A stretch of DNA of 64,000 bases from Emmonsiellopsis sp. PD_33 (taxonomy: Eukaryota; Ascomycota; Eurotiomycetes; Onygenales; Ajellomycetaceae). This document shows positions 35,769 through 46,186 of the stretch, piece after piece (position 1 is the stretch's first letter; each line of letters begins with the position of its first letter). The DNA lies in the NCBI GenBank assembly GCA_032988165.1, contig JANTQF010000131.1:1-64000 (forward strand), read 5' to 3'. Made by a program: the position numbers and the translations under genes. The notes beneath the pieces are model-generated. The model ran no database searches and was not told the origin of the DNA. It saw only the letters and a program-made list of their open reading frames with translations.

Positions 35769-37088
35769 TCACCGAACTATATCTGTCCTCCAACTCCACA
35801 GAAGATTTCCCCAAAGGCGATCAACCAACCAGCGCACGGGAAACCGTAAGGGTGAGATGCAGTCTGGTACATAAAGATACCAATCGTCATCTACCATAAT
35901 ACTCTGTCCATTTGACAATGTAGTGCATTCATAATATTCGGGATAGAAACCGCTATCCTCCCAATCAATAATCCCAGTAATGGCATAAGTTTCGGGGTTG
36001 TTTGGGTCTTGTATTACCATGATGTTTGATTTTTTCAAATCACCATGAGTAAATACCGATCCTCGCAGGGTTTTGTTTTCCTCCTTCAAAAAAGAGCGAA
36101 GCAATTTGACATAGCACGGACTGGCACGATGCTTAGCAGAGAATTGCAGCTCATCGAATCCCCTTGCTGTTGTTATGCCTTTATATGCGAAAACTTCCAT
36201 GATTCGGTAATCCTTGACCCCTTCCCCACCTATACCTCCGAGTTCAGACCCGTCATCTTGACGTAAACTTCTAAGTTGGGAGAATATCAGGTCCAGCTGT
36301 TTCTGTACGGATAGTTTTGCTTCGTGGGATAAATCCAGCCACACCTTTTCGAGGGTGACACCGGGGATATATGACATGAACATAGCACGGAGATTTCCAA
36401 GCATAATCAGACCATGGGGTCTTGGAATTGGGAGATCGCAAGCACGGTCTGCAAGGTATTGGAGATTGTGATATTCAGTGAGGTCTCTACTGTCGGGGAA
36501 AACCTTGATCACGATTTCATCATTGCACTTGACCACAACTCCTCGAATGCTGAGTTCAAAGAGTCTTTCGGAATTCAAAATCAGCGTCTTCAATGACGCT
36601 GCAAGAGCCCTTTCGTCAGAATAGTTGTTTATCTCAGAAGACTTTTGGAGAAGTGCCGAAGCCTGCTCGGATAGTGGGTAAATAGTACTGGCGGTGCTGA
36701 TGTCATCTAGCTTTTCACGAACCCAGTCACGGGGTGGCTTTGGCCGCGGCGGGTCGGGAGGCTTTTCATTTGTGTTCGGCATTGCCCAACCGTATCTGCG
36801 AGCGTAGTCTGACGGGAAACGATCGCGCAAGTTGATTTCAGGGTGAGCGAGGACTTGATCATGAAGACTGTTTACTGTCCGGAGATTATAGCGGCCAGCC
36901 TCAGAGAGTTTTCGATATTGAGCCCTTCGATGGGCACGAAGATATGTAGTCCCAACAACTGATAGAAGATCTACAGCAGGGTCCTTTTCAAGGGCCTCGT
37001 GGAAGGCTTGCATCAGGTCTCGGTTCATTTGCTCAGCGTCGGGCTTGTCCAAGGGGAGGTAATTTTGCTGCTTCAAGACTGCTGCCAT
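35769..37088 (-). CDS. APH/choline-kinase-like phosphotransferase family protein
   Basis: Single exon, 439 residues. The C-terminal ~260 residues are a protein-kinase-like APH fold: VVKCNDEIVIKVFPD (Lys-bearing strand), YHNLQYLADRACDLPIPRPHGL (hinge approach), MSYIPGVTLEKVW, the catalytic loop FTHGDLKKSNIMV (~residue 348) and the metal-binding IIDWEDSGFYPEYYE (~residue 371, DFG-equivalent). The N-terminal ~130 residues are charged and not recognised. Fungal genomes carry many such proteins; they may phosphorylate small molecules, but the substrates are unknown and antibiotic resistance should not be assumed. Start chosen at MAAVLKQQNYLPLDK, the first ATG of the frame. Confidence 0.85.
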   Translation of the reverse strand: MAAVLKQQNYLPLDKPDAEQMNRDLMQAFHEALEKDPAVDLLSVVGTTYLRAHRRAQYRKLSEAGRYNLRTVNSLHDQVLAHPEINLRDRFPSDYARRYGWAMPNTNEKPPDPPRPKPPRDWVREKLDDISTASTIYPLSEQASALLQKSSEINNYSDERALAASLKTLILNSERLFELSIRGVVVKCNDEIVIKVFPDSRDLTEYHNLQYLADRACDLPIPRPHGLIMLGNLRAMFMSYIPGVTLEKVWLDLSHEAKLSVQKQLDLIFSQLRSLRQDDGSELGGIGGEGVKDYRIMEVFAYKGITTARGFDELQFSAKHRASPCYVKLLRSFLKEENKTLRGSVFTHGDLKKSNIMVIQDPNNPETYAITGIIDWEDSGFYPEYYECTTLSNGQSIMVDDDWYLYVPDCISPLRFPVRWLVDRLWGNLLWSWRTDIVR

Positions 37089-37713
37089 GGTTCGCTAGAT
37101 ATCAAGGCACTGCGCTGAGTAAGGGTTATGTATAGCATGAACCTGCAGAGGAATACGTCTACGGAGTATGTAGACCAACAAGAGTAGTAGTATTTTAAGA
37201 TGTTTGGAATGTTGGCGGGGAAGGATGGAGATAAAATAGTGGAAATCACGTGCATTCATACTGCACTAACTGGCTTGGGATTAGCGCGGTTCGGTTCCTG
37301 AATCCCGACGGATTTTACCTCTGGATGCTTGTATAAAAAAGACGATTAAGATAGACCTGTACTCCTTACTGCCGTTCCAAAGGTTTGATCGATTTGCAAC
37401 CACTGCTAAAGATTCGCAGACATGCAGCCTCCCAGGAGACATACACACTGCCGAATGCCATCCGCTACTCTGCCGCTTTCGCCATCCGGCGGGGGAGGAT
37501 TAGCCCACTTGGCCCCCACCTCAGGCCCATGGGTGGTGATGATAAAGCCATGCAAAAGTTGACCGCCCGCATTGATAAGAATTGCATTCATCCGGGTCGT
37601 CGATACTGTTATTTTGGGATTCATTGTTAATATTTGAATACCGCAGCTACTACTAACTTTGACACTTTACACGCTTCGCCCGCTCGTTCTCTCGTCCACC
37701 ACGCCGTACAGCC
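37089..37713. other. Divergent promoter region
   Basis: 625 bp between the kinase-like gene and the flavin reductase-like gene. Open frames at 37385-37630 (both strands) have no recognisable content. Confidence 0.6.
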
Positions 37714-38487
37714 ATGCCAGAAATCCGCCGTCCATTCGCCGAAGTCCAGGCATCTCGGCCTGATTTTGACCCTTCGTCGTCCTTGGCTTTCACCAAATCC
37801 CCCAACCCCAGCTGGAAACCGGGACAAGGAGGAAACGATAACGAGGCTGACTTGGAAAAGAATCATGTGGAGATTGATCCGTTCGAAGCAGGCAGGCCAG
37901 CAATATCCAACTACAAACTCTTGATATCGGGCATCGTGCCCCGCCCAATTGGCCTTATCAGCACCAGATCGAAAGATGGCCAGACAATCAACGTCGCGCC
38001 CTTCAGTTTTACCCAAATGGTCAATTTCGATCCTCCAATTATTGTTGTTGGCTTTACTGGCCCAAACCCAAAAGACACTTTCCGAAATCTCGTGGAGACG
38101 GGTGAATGCGTGGTCAACACAGTTGGGCTACATTATCTCGAAGCTGCGAACCACACATCGATCAACGCACCACACGGGGTCTCAGAATTTGAGTTGGCGG
38201 GATTGCACCCCGCGCCATGCACGACTGTGAAGGCTCCGCGGGTCAAGGAATCGATGTTTTCGATTGAAGCAAAGCTTGTGGAAACCAAAGAGTGGGATAG
38301 CCGAGCCAACCCAGGAACGAAAAGTGGTGCTATGGTGATTTTGGAGGGAACCCGATTTTGGGCGCGGGAAGATGCTATCAATGAAGACAAGACCCTTCTC
38401 GATCCCGCTGTTCTTCGCCCCGTAGCACGTCTTGGAGGTATCACATACGCAAACATAAACAGTGCTATGGAGATCCCACGACCCTAA
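37714..38487 (+). CDS. Flavin reductase-like, FMN-binding split-barrel protein
   Basis: Single exon, 257 residues. After a ~50-residue disordered leader, residues ~60-215 match the DIM6/NTAB flavin-reductase domain: YKLLISGIVPRPIGLISTRS, NVAPFSFTQMVNFDPPIIVVG (FMN-contacting strand), KDTFRNLVETGECVVNT, and the C-terminal PVARLGGITYA. Bacterial and fungal members bind FMN and transfer hydride from NAD(P)H to flavin or to a partner oxygenase; others are dehydratases or nitroreductase-like. No partner monooxygenase lies next to it. Cytosolic. Full length for the family. Confidence 0.88.
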   Translation: MPEIRRPFAEVQASRPDFDPSSSLAFTKSPNPSWKPGQGGNDNEADLEKNHVEIDPFEAGRPAISNYKLLISGIVPRPIGLISTRSKDGQTINVAPFSFTQMVNFDPPIIVVGFTGPNPKDTFRNLVETGECVVNTVGLHYLEAANHTSINAPHGVSEFELAGLHPAPCTTVKAPRVKESMFSIEAKLVETKEWDSRANPGTKSGAMVILEGTRFWAREDAINEDKTLLDPAVLRPVARLGGITYANINSAMEIPRP

Positions 38488-39000
38488 AGCGACCTCGATC
38501 ATTGGAGGACGTTGTTGTTGTGCTCTTGAATAGTATCCCGATATACCGAGACGGCAAGGCAACAGTTCAACGATAGATGAGAAATACTAAGGTTGTCTAG
38601 ATGGGTGAATGTTTTTTCCTTCTTTTTTTTCATAGATATTTGGCTTCATATATTTTGGATACATCAACAATAGACTTCTGGCATTATCCCTCCACTTTCA
38701 CACAGCATACACGCCATGACAAACATAGGGGGGTGAGGTTGGCCGGCCCTGGGGTGCTGACATAACTAACTTCCCCCCGGGCTGGTTCGCGGGAAGCCAA
38801 GCCGCCAAACGTAACCACAACATCTTACCCCAACTTTCCGGCAGACTCCCACCGGCTTCTGGTTCTCCGGCATGCGACAAAGCCTCCAGATTTGCATAAC
38901 AATCTGGAATGTGTCTCCTACGGCCCCTTGCCTCCCTTGGTCGTGATTGGCCCCCTCGATACCAGTTTTCGTGAAGAATGAACTTGCGAGACAGTTTGCC
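38488..39000. other. Intergenic, 513 bp
   Basis: Holds the flavin reductase 3' region and the promoter of the transcription factor. An antisense frame at 38698-39036 has no recognisable domain. Confidence 0.6.
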
Positions 39001-42000
39001 ATGAGCCTGTCCTCCCAAGGGAAAAAGGCTGCTCAACCGCGACAGATCAGATTCGTCTCAGCCGATGGGCAGCCTCAAACGAAGAGGCGCAGGGTCACTG
39101 CAGCGTTCGTCGTCCCATCCTCCGCATGCGATGAAGCCTGCAGCTGTTGCGCCCGAGTTTGAAAGCTAATTTTCACCGCCAGATGTCGAACCTGCCGAAA
39201 GCGAAAGATTAGATGCTCGGGGGAACAGCCAGGTAAATATTACTGCGCGCATAGGCGCTGCTATATAAACTGGCACTGCTGGGAATCAGAGCTTTGCTAA
39301 TCCGAATCAAGTGTGCAAGACGTGTTCCGACTATGGGCACAATTGCTTAGGATACAAAGACCCCCTCGAATCTCAAAACGCCCCCAAAGGCCGCCACCCA
39401 CCTTCGTCAGCTACCAGCTTTCCAAATCGGGAGAACGGAAAAGACTCCTCGCCCCAGATATTCAAATCAGAATCGCCTTCGAATCCCTCTGGAAAGGCCT
39501 CGATTCGATCGAATCATAACACCCTTTCTACCCCGCGAGATGAAGCGCCTCCCCACGATGCGCCTCCAGAGGCCGCAGTTGTTACTAGCCCTGAAAGCAG
39601 TGGGTGATCTTTCCATGCGCTGATTAGACGGCCTTAATTCAATGCTAATATTGCGATACCCCAGGTCGATCCTCACTCCTCGGCAACAATCGTACCCATG
39701 TCCCATACTTTCGTTATTTCGGACCCACTGCGATCGTTCCCGGCTTCAAGCAGATGGTAAGACTAGTCCCCTGGACAATATACCAATTTCGTGCTGACTT
39801 TTATTGGGCGTAGGTTGTTCGGGTCAGGGAACCAAGACAAAACAACAACTCGGTGTCAAATGGTATGAGTGGTTTTATATGCTGGAATTTCGTGTCCAGA
39901 ATATTAATATTGCTGCAGAATCGCTTTCAACCGTTCGAAGCCCCAAAATCTCGAATACTGTCGGACCTACATCTTTGGTGTTAGGGGATTCCCGCGCCTC
40001 CCATAGTATCCCATTTTATGACCAGGATGATAACCTCCCAGTCAGTGGCTTGATATCCCATCTATGTGAAGTCTTCTTCACTCATTTAGGCTGCAATTTC
40101 CCGTTCCTTCAACGCGATAGGTTCCTCCAGGACCTAAAAGAGAAACGAGTGGAACCTATTCTTGTTGATGCTGTTTGTGCACTGGCGGCAAGGTTTTCGC
40201 TCCATCCGCTCCTGACCGCCCTGCAATCCCAAGACATCGAGTCTGTGCCACCAAATAATGAAACAAAACATGCGCACCAAGGGCAACCATTTGCACATCG
40301 TGCCATGTGTGCTGTGGTTGATGCTCTTTCTTTCCCGACTTTGGCCGTCGTGCAGGCTTGTTTGCTGCTTGCATATGAAGAATTCGGGTCGAATCATGAC
40401 AGTGGCCTTTGGATGTATTTGGGAATATCTATCAGGATGGCACAGGATTTGGGAATGCAAAAATTAGAAGGGATGAAGTTCAAATACGGAAGGATAGGAC
40501 TGACGCCAAAACGCGTAATCTCCGGTCAAGGGAGTAAATACGATGAAGCCAGACTTGAGCGAGCAATGGATCCGCCGTCAGTTTCAGACGAGAATGGTGA
40601 AGGTACAACATCTGTCGACCAAGCTAGAGAACGGGAAAGAGTGGATTCCTTTTGGAGCATATTTTTCCTCGATCGTGTCATTTCGTCGGGAACTGGGAGA
40701 CCCGTCACCCTTCGCGATGATGACATTGAAACCTGCTTTCCATTGCAATCTGAGTCGGCGCTCCCTAATGGCTGGCCCGGCCCGTTTCCGCCACTGATGA
40801 GAATAATTCATCTTTACGGTAGGATAACGGACCTCTTAAATGCGATCAAGGAGGTAAACCATGTCACCCCTGATACTTTGAAGCGGCTTGCTGGTATGGA
40901 AAGTGACTTGACAGGTAACATAATCTCGCTCATTTCTATAGAAGGACATGCTAATTTGCCAATAGGGATATATCAAAGGCTTTCCCTGAAGCTACATTTC
41001 AATGCGGCGAATTTCCAGGATTACGTGAAAGCTGGTGAAGGAACTAATTTTATCCTACTTCATTTTGTGAGCAGCTGTACTCCGTAATGCAGTTTGATTG
41101 GGAGTGTTAACTAATTATGTATTTTTAGTGGTTTCACACTCTGATCGTGCTCCTCCACCAACCGACTTTGCTACACTCTTTTGGTGGACGAATCCAACAG
41201 CTATTTCCCAATAGTCGGGAGTTGTCGATGTCATCCGCAAAAACAATTGCAGATATCCTAGCGTTCGCGGAACTTATTGATGCCAAAAGTTATATCGGAA
41301 ACCCTTTCACAAGCCAGCCGATATACATTGCCGCCTGCGCATTTTTAATGGAAAGCGCATTTTATTCCCTACCATCGTCACGCAATGAGTCCCCCCCATC
41401 ATCTTCATCAGGCAGCCACACCGTTGTCAAATTTGCCCTTCCCGCTGTTGAGACTTCCGGTCCATCGGACAGGAGCAATAGCGCAAAACATACTTTGCTG
41501 GCGACCGCCGCAAAAGATAATTATCAGCGTTGTTACAAGGCACTCAAGTCATTAGAAGTGTATTGGGAAGGGATCGGATACATCCTCACGGTATTGGATC
41601 AAAAGGCAAAGGGTATATGGGATCCACTACTTTATACAGAGGAAGAGATGGATGGCGCTATTGAACCGCGGCCTCTAACGTCTGGAATGGCTCCCCCAGG
41701 ATGGAAAAGGACAATAACGCGTCATAATTCGCCAGAACCTGCATCAAAACTCATGGGCACTAGTGACGAAACCTCAGTTCAACGCCCGCAATCACCAACT
41801 GCATCCGGCGGGTCTCCTAAAATGGATCCAAGTCAAGGTATGATGATCCTTTCTTGTTGTCCGGATTGTTAACATGGCTAATCTGTTTTATTTTGCAGCT
41901 ATTGGCTGGGCGTTGACGGGCGCCATTAACTCGTCTCAACCGAATTTGAGCTTTCTCTATCAGCTCCCAACTGCGCAGTCGAATTCTATGCTCCGCGACT

Positions 42001-42638
42001 CCGCCACTTACACCCCCCAATACCGAGATCCATACCAGCCCGTGCCTCCTCAAAACCATTCCTCCCCTCAGGTAGTCCATCCATACACCCAAATCAAATC
42101 CCAATACTCGTCAAACAATGAGGTCATTACCTCGACTCAAAATCACAGGCACACGCTCTCGCCTCCACCAAATTCTGAAATCCATTCGAGCAATTTGTCG
42201 TCTAATCAGCCTTACCATCTCTCCGGGAGTTCGAATTTACACGGTCCTACTCTCCATACTAGCAACTCTCCGGGTAGTTTCCAGGGGCATATCGCCCCGG
42301 GGCATCTCAATCGCGACCCTCCCCCACCCTACAACTACAACGTTTCTCACACAGTCACCCGGCCGGCCCAGGGCGAGCACCATCGAGTGTCTAGTAATCA
42401 GCCGATAGGAAATCCCAACCTAGGCGGCAATAATGAAATCATGGCAATAGAAAGCCAAGATATCGACATGAATGCTCTGCAAGACCAGGATTCGTTTCCC
42501 TTTTCGTTCGATGGGGATTTTATGCCTTGGCTAGAGTACCTACCGCAGGACGTGCTCAGCTACTTCGGAGATCATCAGGGCTATCGTCCCATGATGCACC
42601 CTGGCGACGGGGAAGAGCAGCCGCCCCCGTCCGTTTAA
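39001..42638 (+). CDS. Zn(II)2Cys6 fungal transcription factor with fungal_trans domain
   Basis: Eight exons: 39001-39104, 39183-39232, 39312-39599, 39665-39756, 39814-39862, 39919-41066, 41129-41837 and 41899-42638, giving 1059 residues. The zinc cluster is assembled from three exons: Cys36, 39, 46, 53, 56 and 63 with spacing CX2CX6CX6CX2CX6C (CRTCRKRKIRC, then CKTCSDYGHNC), preceded by a basic KRRR. Exons 4-5 supply YFRYFGPTAIVPGFKQM. Exon 6 has the fungal_trans region (FPFLQRDRFLQDL, DAVCALAARFS, LGISIRMAQDLGMQ, FWSIFFLDRVISSGTGRPVTL). The C-terminal 240 residues are Pro/Ser/Asn/Gln-rich and likely activating. It binds CGG-type DNA sites as a nuclear regulator; targets are unknown. The exon 3 donor (GTGGGT, 39600) is weak but is the one that keeps frame. 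Confidence 0.88.
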
Positions 42639-43744
42639 TACATAAATTTCACCGCCATATATTATTGTTTATGTTTGTATATATTCCGATCTCCGGTTTT
42701 TTTTTTTCCTTTTCGCTGGGTTCCCTTTCATCATTCTTATGCGTGTATACCAGGTGCGGCAATCTGTTCATTCCGGGACGGCGCTTCGGTATTGACAACA
42801 GCAAGCTGGTGGGTGGCACAATAACGTCATTTTGGATAGCAGGATTTAGGTCTTATGTTGGCATTTTATTTATGTTATCTTGAAGGTTGTTTTCCTGCTA
42901 TGTTTTTTTTTGTTTCAGGTTGGGATTATATACCTATTCATAAGAGGTCTTATCCAAAGTTTATGCGCCTTGATATACTCGTTACAACATTTGTCATGCT
43001 TGTATTTATTTCCCTTTTTGGTTTGGAGATTTACCCATATACCCCGGAGTGAGTGGTCTTGATCTAAGAATGAATTCATTGCGAAGCGCTGGGATCATTT
43101 CTTTACTTTTGGATTTTGAATCAACACCCGACGAACACCATGGTCCATCATACATGAAACCGACATTAACGCCGCAATTAACGACAGGGAAGACACAGCC
43201 TGCACGTCACAAGTTTATTGGCTAACTGCGCTAATCTACTGGCGCTGCCGTGTTCCAACGGCTTGGGTCCCTGCCACCAGATTTATTTAGCGGTTGCCCC
43301 CACAACCGATATCCCCAACCACCTCAAAACAGAAGCACAGGACTCGATAAATCGAGGTCACCCCGGTGTCACCACATTTTTCTCTTCATTTTATTCATCC
43401 GAATATTCTTACCTGTCAGAGTCACTGAATACACCAGAACCATTTCTTTGCCTATTTTTTATTCACTCGGACGGGCCAAAGTGGCCCTCTTATGGTGTTT
43501 AAGCTAACCAGCATCAAGATCATTGACTTCGCGCATGAAATCGGGGTCAGGTTACATTTCTCCAGTGCACAGGGAATGATCGATTTTTGTGACCCGCGAG
43601 AACAAAGGCTTTTATCAGCTTCCTCCACATTCTCGCCATACCTTTAAGGTGAACCTCGAAATTTCCGGGACCTAGGGTGGAATTGACCCCATCCCTCGCG
43701 TCACATCACCCAACAAGAAAACATTACGGCAACGGAAACTAAAT
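42639..43744. other. Intergenic, 1.1 kb
   Basis: T-rich 3' flank of the transcription factor (42690-43060), then the promoter of the next gene. Several short T-rich open frames appear hydrophobic by composition only. No gene supported. Confidence 0.6.
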
Positions 43745-46186
43745 ATGACGGATTCGACGCCCATCGAGGCGGATGTTTTGGATGCAGGCACCCGCGACAC
43801 TCCCGAAGCCGGTCCTCCCTTGTCTCCGGCCCTCGATGTGAAAGATGAAGGTACATCAACTGGCGATGAAGAGGGGGAGACAAATACGGCAGCAGATACC
43901 ACGGCAGAGACGGCGGCAGATATGGCGGGTTCAGAGCCCATTCCTGAATCGCAAAATCAGGAAATAAATACTGCCACTGAAGTTCACAACTACGAGCCCG
44001 ATCTTGAGCACGATCGGCCAGCTTCGTCCTCATCATCGCAACGCTCGGATGGATATATGGGCGAAGATGATGACTTCTTTGAAAGCGATGGAGTACTAGG
44101 ACGCACTGGAAGAATTACATCAAGCCGCTCGTCGATATCCTCATTACCTGGATCTGTCGTCGTATACCCACCTGGAAAACTAAACCACAACGGCACGATA
44201 ACCCCATCGACCTTCCGCGGACATTATATGGACTTCTCAAGCCAACGCGACAACCCAATTATCAATAGCCACGAGTCCAACAAGAACAAATATTCCCCCC
44301 GACTTTCGAAAGTTGCGCCTGGTGTACGAGATCGCGATTCACCATTTCGGCACCCAAGCTCCGTCCGCGCGCTGCAGATGGGCGATGAGTCGGAGTATGA
44401 TGGATATGGATATGGATTTGACGAGGAGGATTTGACACCGTCGAGATCAAGGAGGCATCGTGGGGCAAGAGGGCATACACATTGCCCCAGTGTATCGGGG
44501 ATGTCGATTAATTCCATGATGTCAACACCGCCCTCCGCAAAGCGGAATTATAAATCGCCCCACGTGAATGAGGACCCGGTCCAAAAAGAGTATCCGCTCG
44601 TTCTACTTCATTGCACGCTGTTACCGCCATCACTTGGGCTACCGCCAGGGCTAGGGCAGCCCAGTGCACAGATATTGAAGGAGGTGTTGCCGGACAAGTA
44701 CTGGGCGAGATGGAAGTTGCTGGAGGATAAAATTATTGGGTCGGGAGTGTTGAGGGATCGTGGATTGCTGATTTCCCACCCGCAGGATATGTATGATGTT
44801 CTTGAGGAGCGGTTATTGGAAAGCCTGGAGCTTGTTAGACCACGGTTGAGCCACGGGCATTTCCTCGGTCGGGAGGACGATGACAGTGGGGATGACAGGG
44901 GTGGGGAAGCGAACAACGGGGCTGACAAGGACAGCGACGAAGACGAGTCTGAGAGCGAGACGTGCGCCGATTGCGGCGCCAGGGTGCAACGGTATCTGCA
45001 CGACAAGCGGAAATGGGAAATAAGAGTCTATGCGGCAAATGGGCTAATGAGGGCTGGCGCCTGGGGCGCTGCCTGGCGAGATATGGAAAAGGTGGACGTC
45101 GAGGTTGGCATATTCCTTCCGGTTGAGGTTAAACGGCAGCTAGAGCGGAGGATTGTGGAAGACAATGCCATCAAAGTCGAGGAAGAACTTCGCCTCGCCG
45201 AAGAGGAGAAGCGGCGGAGAGAGGTCTACGGCGAGCCCGTGGCTCCAACACAGGAGGCCATTGACGGCCTCGAGGAGGAAGATGCGCTCTCCTACCAGCA
45301 TGAGTTCGATCGATCCCCGCCACGATCGCCGAGTCCGTTCGAGCACCACCCCGAACCGCCATCATCGCCGGCTCCCACCATGCCATTATCATCTAGCGAC
45401 GAGCAACATGCCGCGAAGGAGGTTGAGCTTCAGACTCTGCTTGCCAATTACCTCCGCGTCCTTGCTAGCGATAGTCGGAACGTCGCGCTTGCATTTCTCA
45501 GCATTCTTGTACTTTACCTAGCCGTTGGCGTGGCGCGTCCGGGTGCTCCTGTATATGCTAGCACCGCTGCCCGACACCCTGTTCCGCCAAACGTTTCCAC
45601 ACCGATGGTCATGGAACATCATCCTCCACCGATCTATAGCCAGCCGGCTGTGGTCTCTGTGCATCAGTGCATACACGAAAAAACTTCAAGTGTTTCTGAG
45701 AGAATCATCCCAGAAGCGCCAGCGTGCGAAAGACCGACTGCAGAGACGTATTCTAGTCCTCAGGCACCCGAGCCAAGCGCATCGCAACTAATAGCATCTC
45801 AACCAAGTGAGCCACAAGTATCGCAATCAAGTACAGCGGATCCAAGTCCTATCCAGTCTGCATCGAATTATCACGCAGTGCCATCATACTCCTCCACCGT
45901 TAACCCAGGCACGCAAGATCAGCCACAGTCAGCAGTATCTGACGCGAGGGTAGCAGCTGAAGCCCAGCCAAGCGGACCGTCCCCAAGCATTGATGGTGTG
46001 CAACCTGTCAAAGCAACAGTCGACCCGCAACCGTCAGCACCCGCCGAAATAGAAACACCAGCTGAAATGCCTCCAATACCGGAGCAAAAGGTTCTTGTCC
46101 GAGAGCCAGCAACAAATTCAGAGCCACCACCAGAGCCGCAACCAGAGCAGACACAGCTCCCAGCCCAAGTGAATGAGGACGCATGA
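43745..46186 (+). CDS. Conserved fungal single-pass membrane protein, 813 residues
   Basis: Single exon. N-terminal ~270 residues are acidic/Ser-rich and disordered. A conserved core (~280-500) reads EYPLVLLHCTLLPPSLGL, LKEVLPDKYWARWKLLEDKI, GLLISHPQDMYDVLEERLLESLEL, then a Cys-pair motif (ETCADCGARV) and KWEIRVYAANGLMRAGAW. A charged coiled-coil (~475-505, LERRIVEDNAIKVEEELRLA) follows, then one membrane segment (~576-596, NVALAFLSILVLYLAVGVA) and a ~200-residue Pro/Gln/Ser tail. Homologues in Aspergillus and relatives are often labelled 'pathway-specific nitrogen regulator', a name not supported by any DNA-binding domain here. The layout suits a nuclear-envelope/ER scaffold. Topology and function are inference. 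Confidence 0.8.
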   Translation: MTDSTPIEADVLDAGTRDTPEAGPPLSPALDVKDEGTSTGDEEGETNTAADTTAETAADMAGSEPIPESQNQEINTATEVHNYEPDLEHDRPASSSSSQRSDGYMGEDDDFFESDGVLGRTGRITSSRSSISSLPGSVVVYPPGKLNHNGTITPSTFRGHYMDFSSQRDNPIINSHESNKNKYSPRLSKVAPGVRDRDSPFRHPSSVRALQMGDESEYDGYGYGFDEEDLTPSRSRRHRGARGHTHCPSVSGMSINSMMSTPPSAKRNYKSPHVNEDPVQKEYPLVLLHCTLLPPSLGLPPGLGQPSAQILKEVLPDKYWARWKLLEDKIIGSGVLRDRGLLISHPQDMYDVLEERLLESLELVRPRLSHGHFLGREDDDSGDDRGGEANNGADKDSDEDESESETCADCGARVQRYLHDKRKWEIRVYAANGLMRAGAWGAAWRDMEKVDVEVGIFLPVEVKRQLERRIVEDNAIKVEEELRLAEEEKRRREVYGEPVAPTQEAIDGLEEEDALSYQHEFDRSPPRSPSPFEHHPEPPSSPAPTMPLSSSDEQHAAKEVELQTLLANYLRVLASDSRNVALAFLSILVLYLAVGVARPGAPVYASTAARHPVPPNVSTPMVMEHHPPPIYSQPAVVSVHQCIHEKTSSVSERIIPEAPACERPTAETYSSPQAPEPSASQLIASQPSEPQVSQSSTADPSPIQSASNYHAVPSYSSTVNPGTQDQPQSAVSDARVAAEAQPSGPSPSIDGVQPVKATVDPQPSAPAEIETPAEMPPIPEQKVLVREPATNSEPPPEPQPEQTQLPAQVNEDA

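Noticed and set aside
37627..38016. Minus-strand frame over the flavin reductase 5' end
   Set aside because: Antisense to a well-supported gene and lacks recognisable features.
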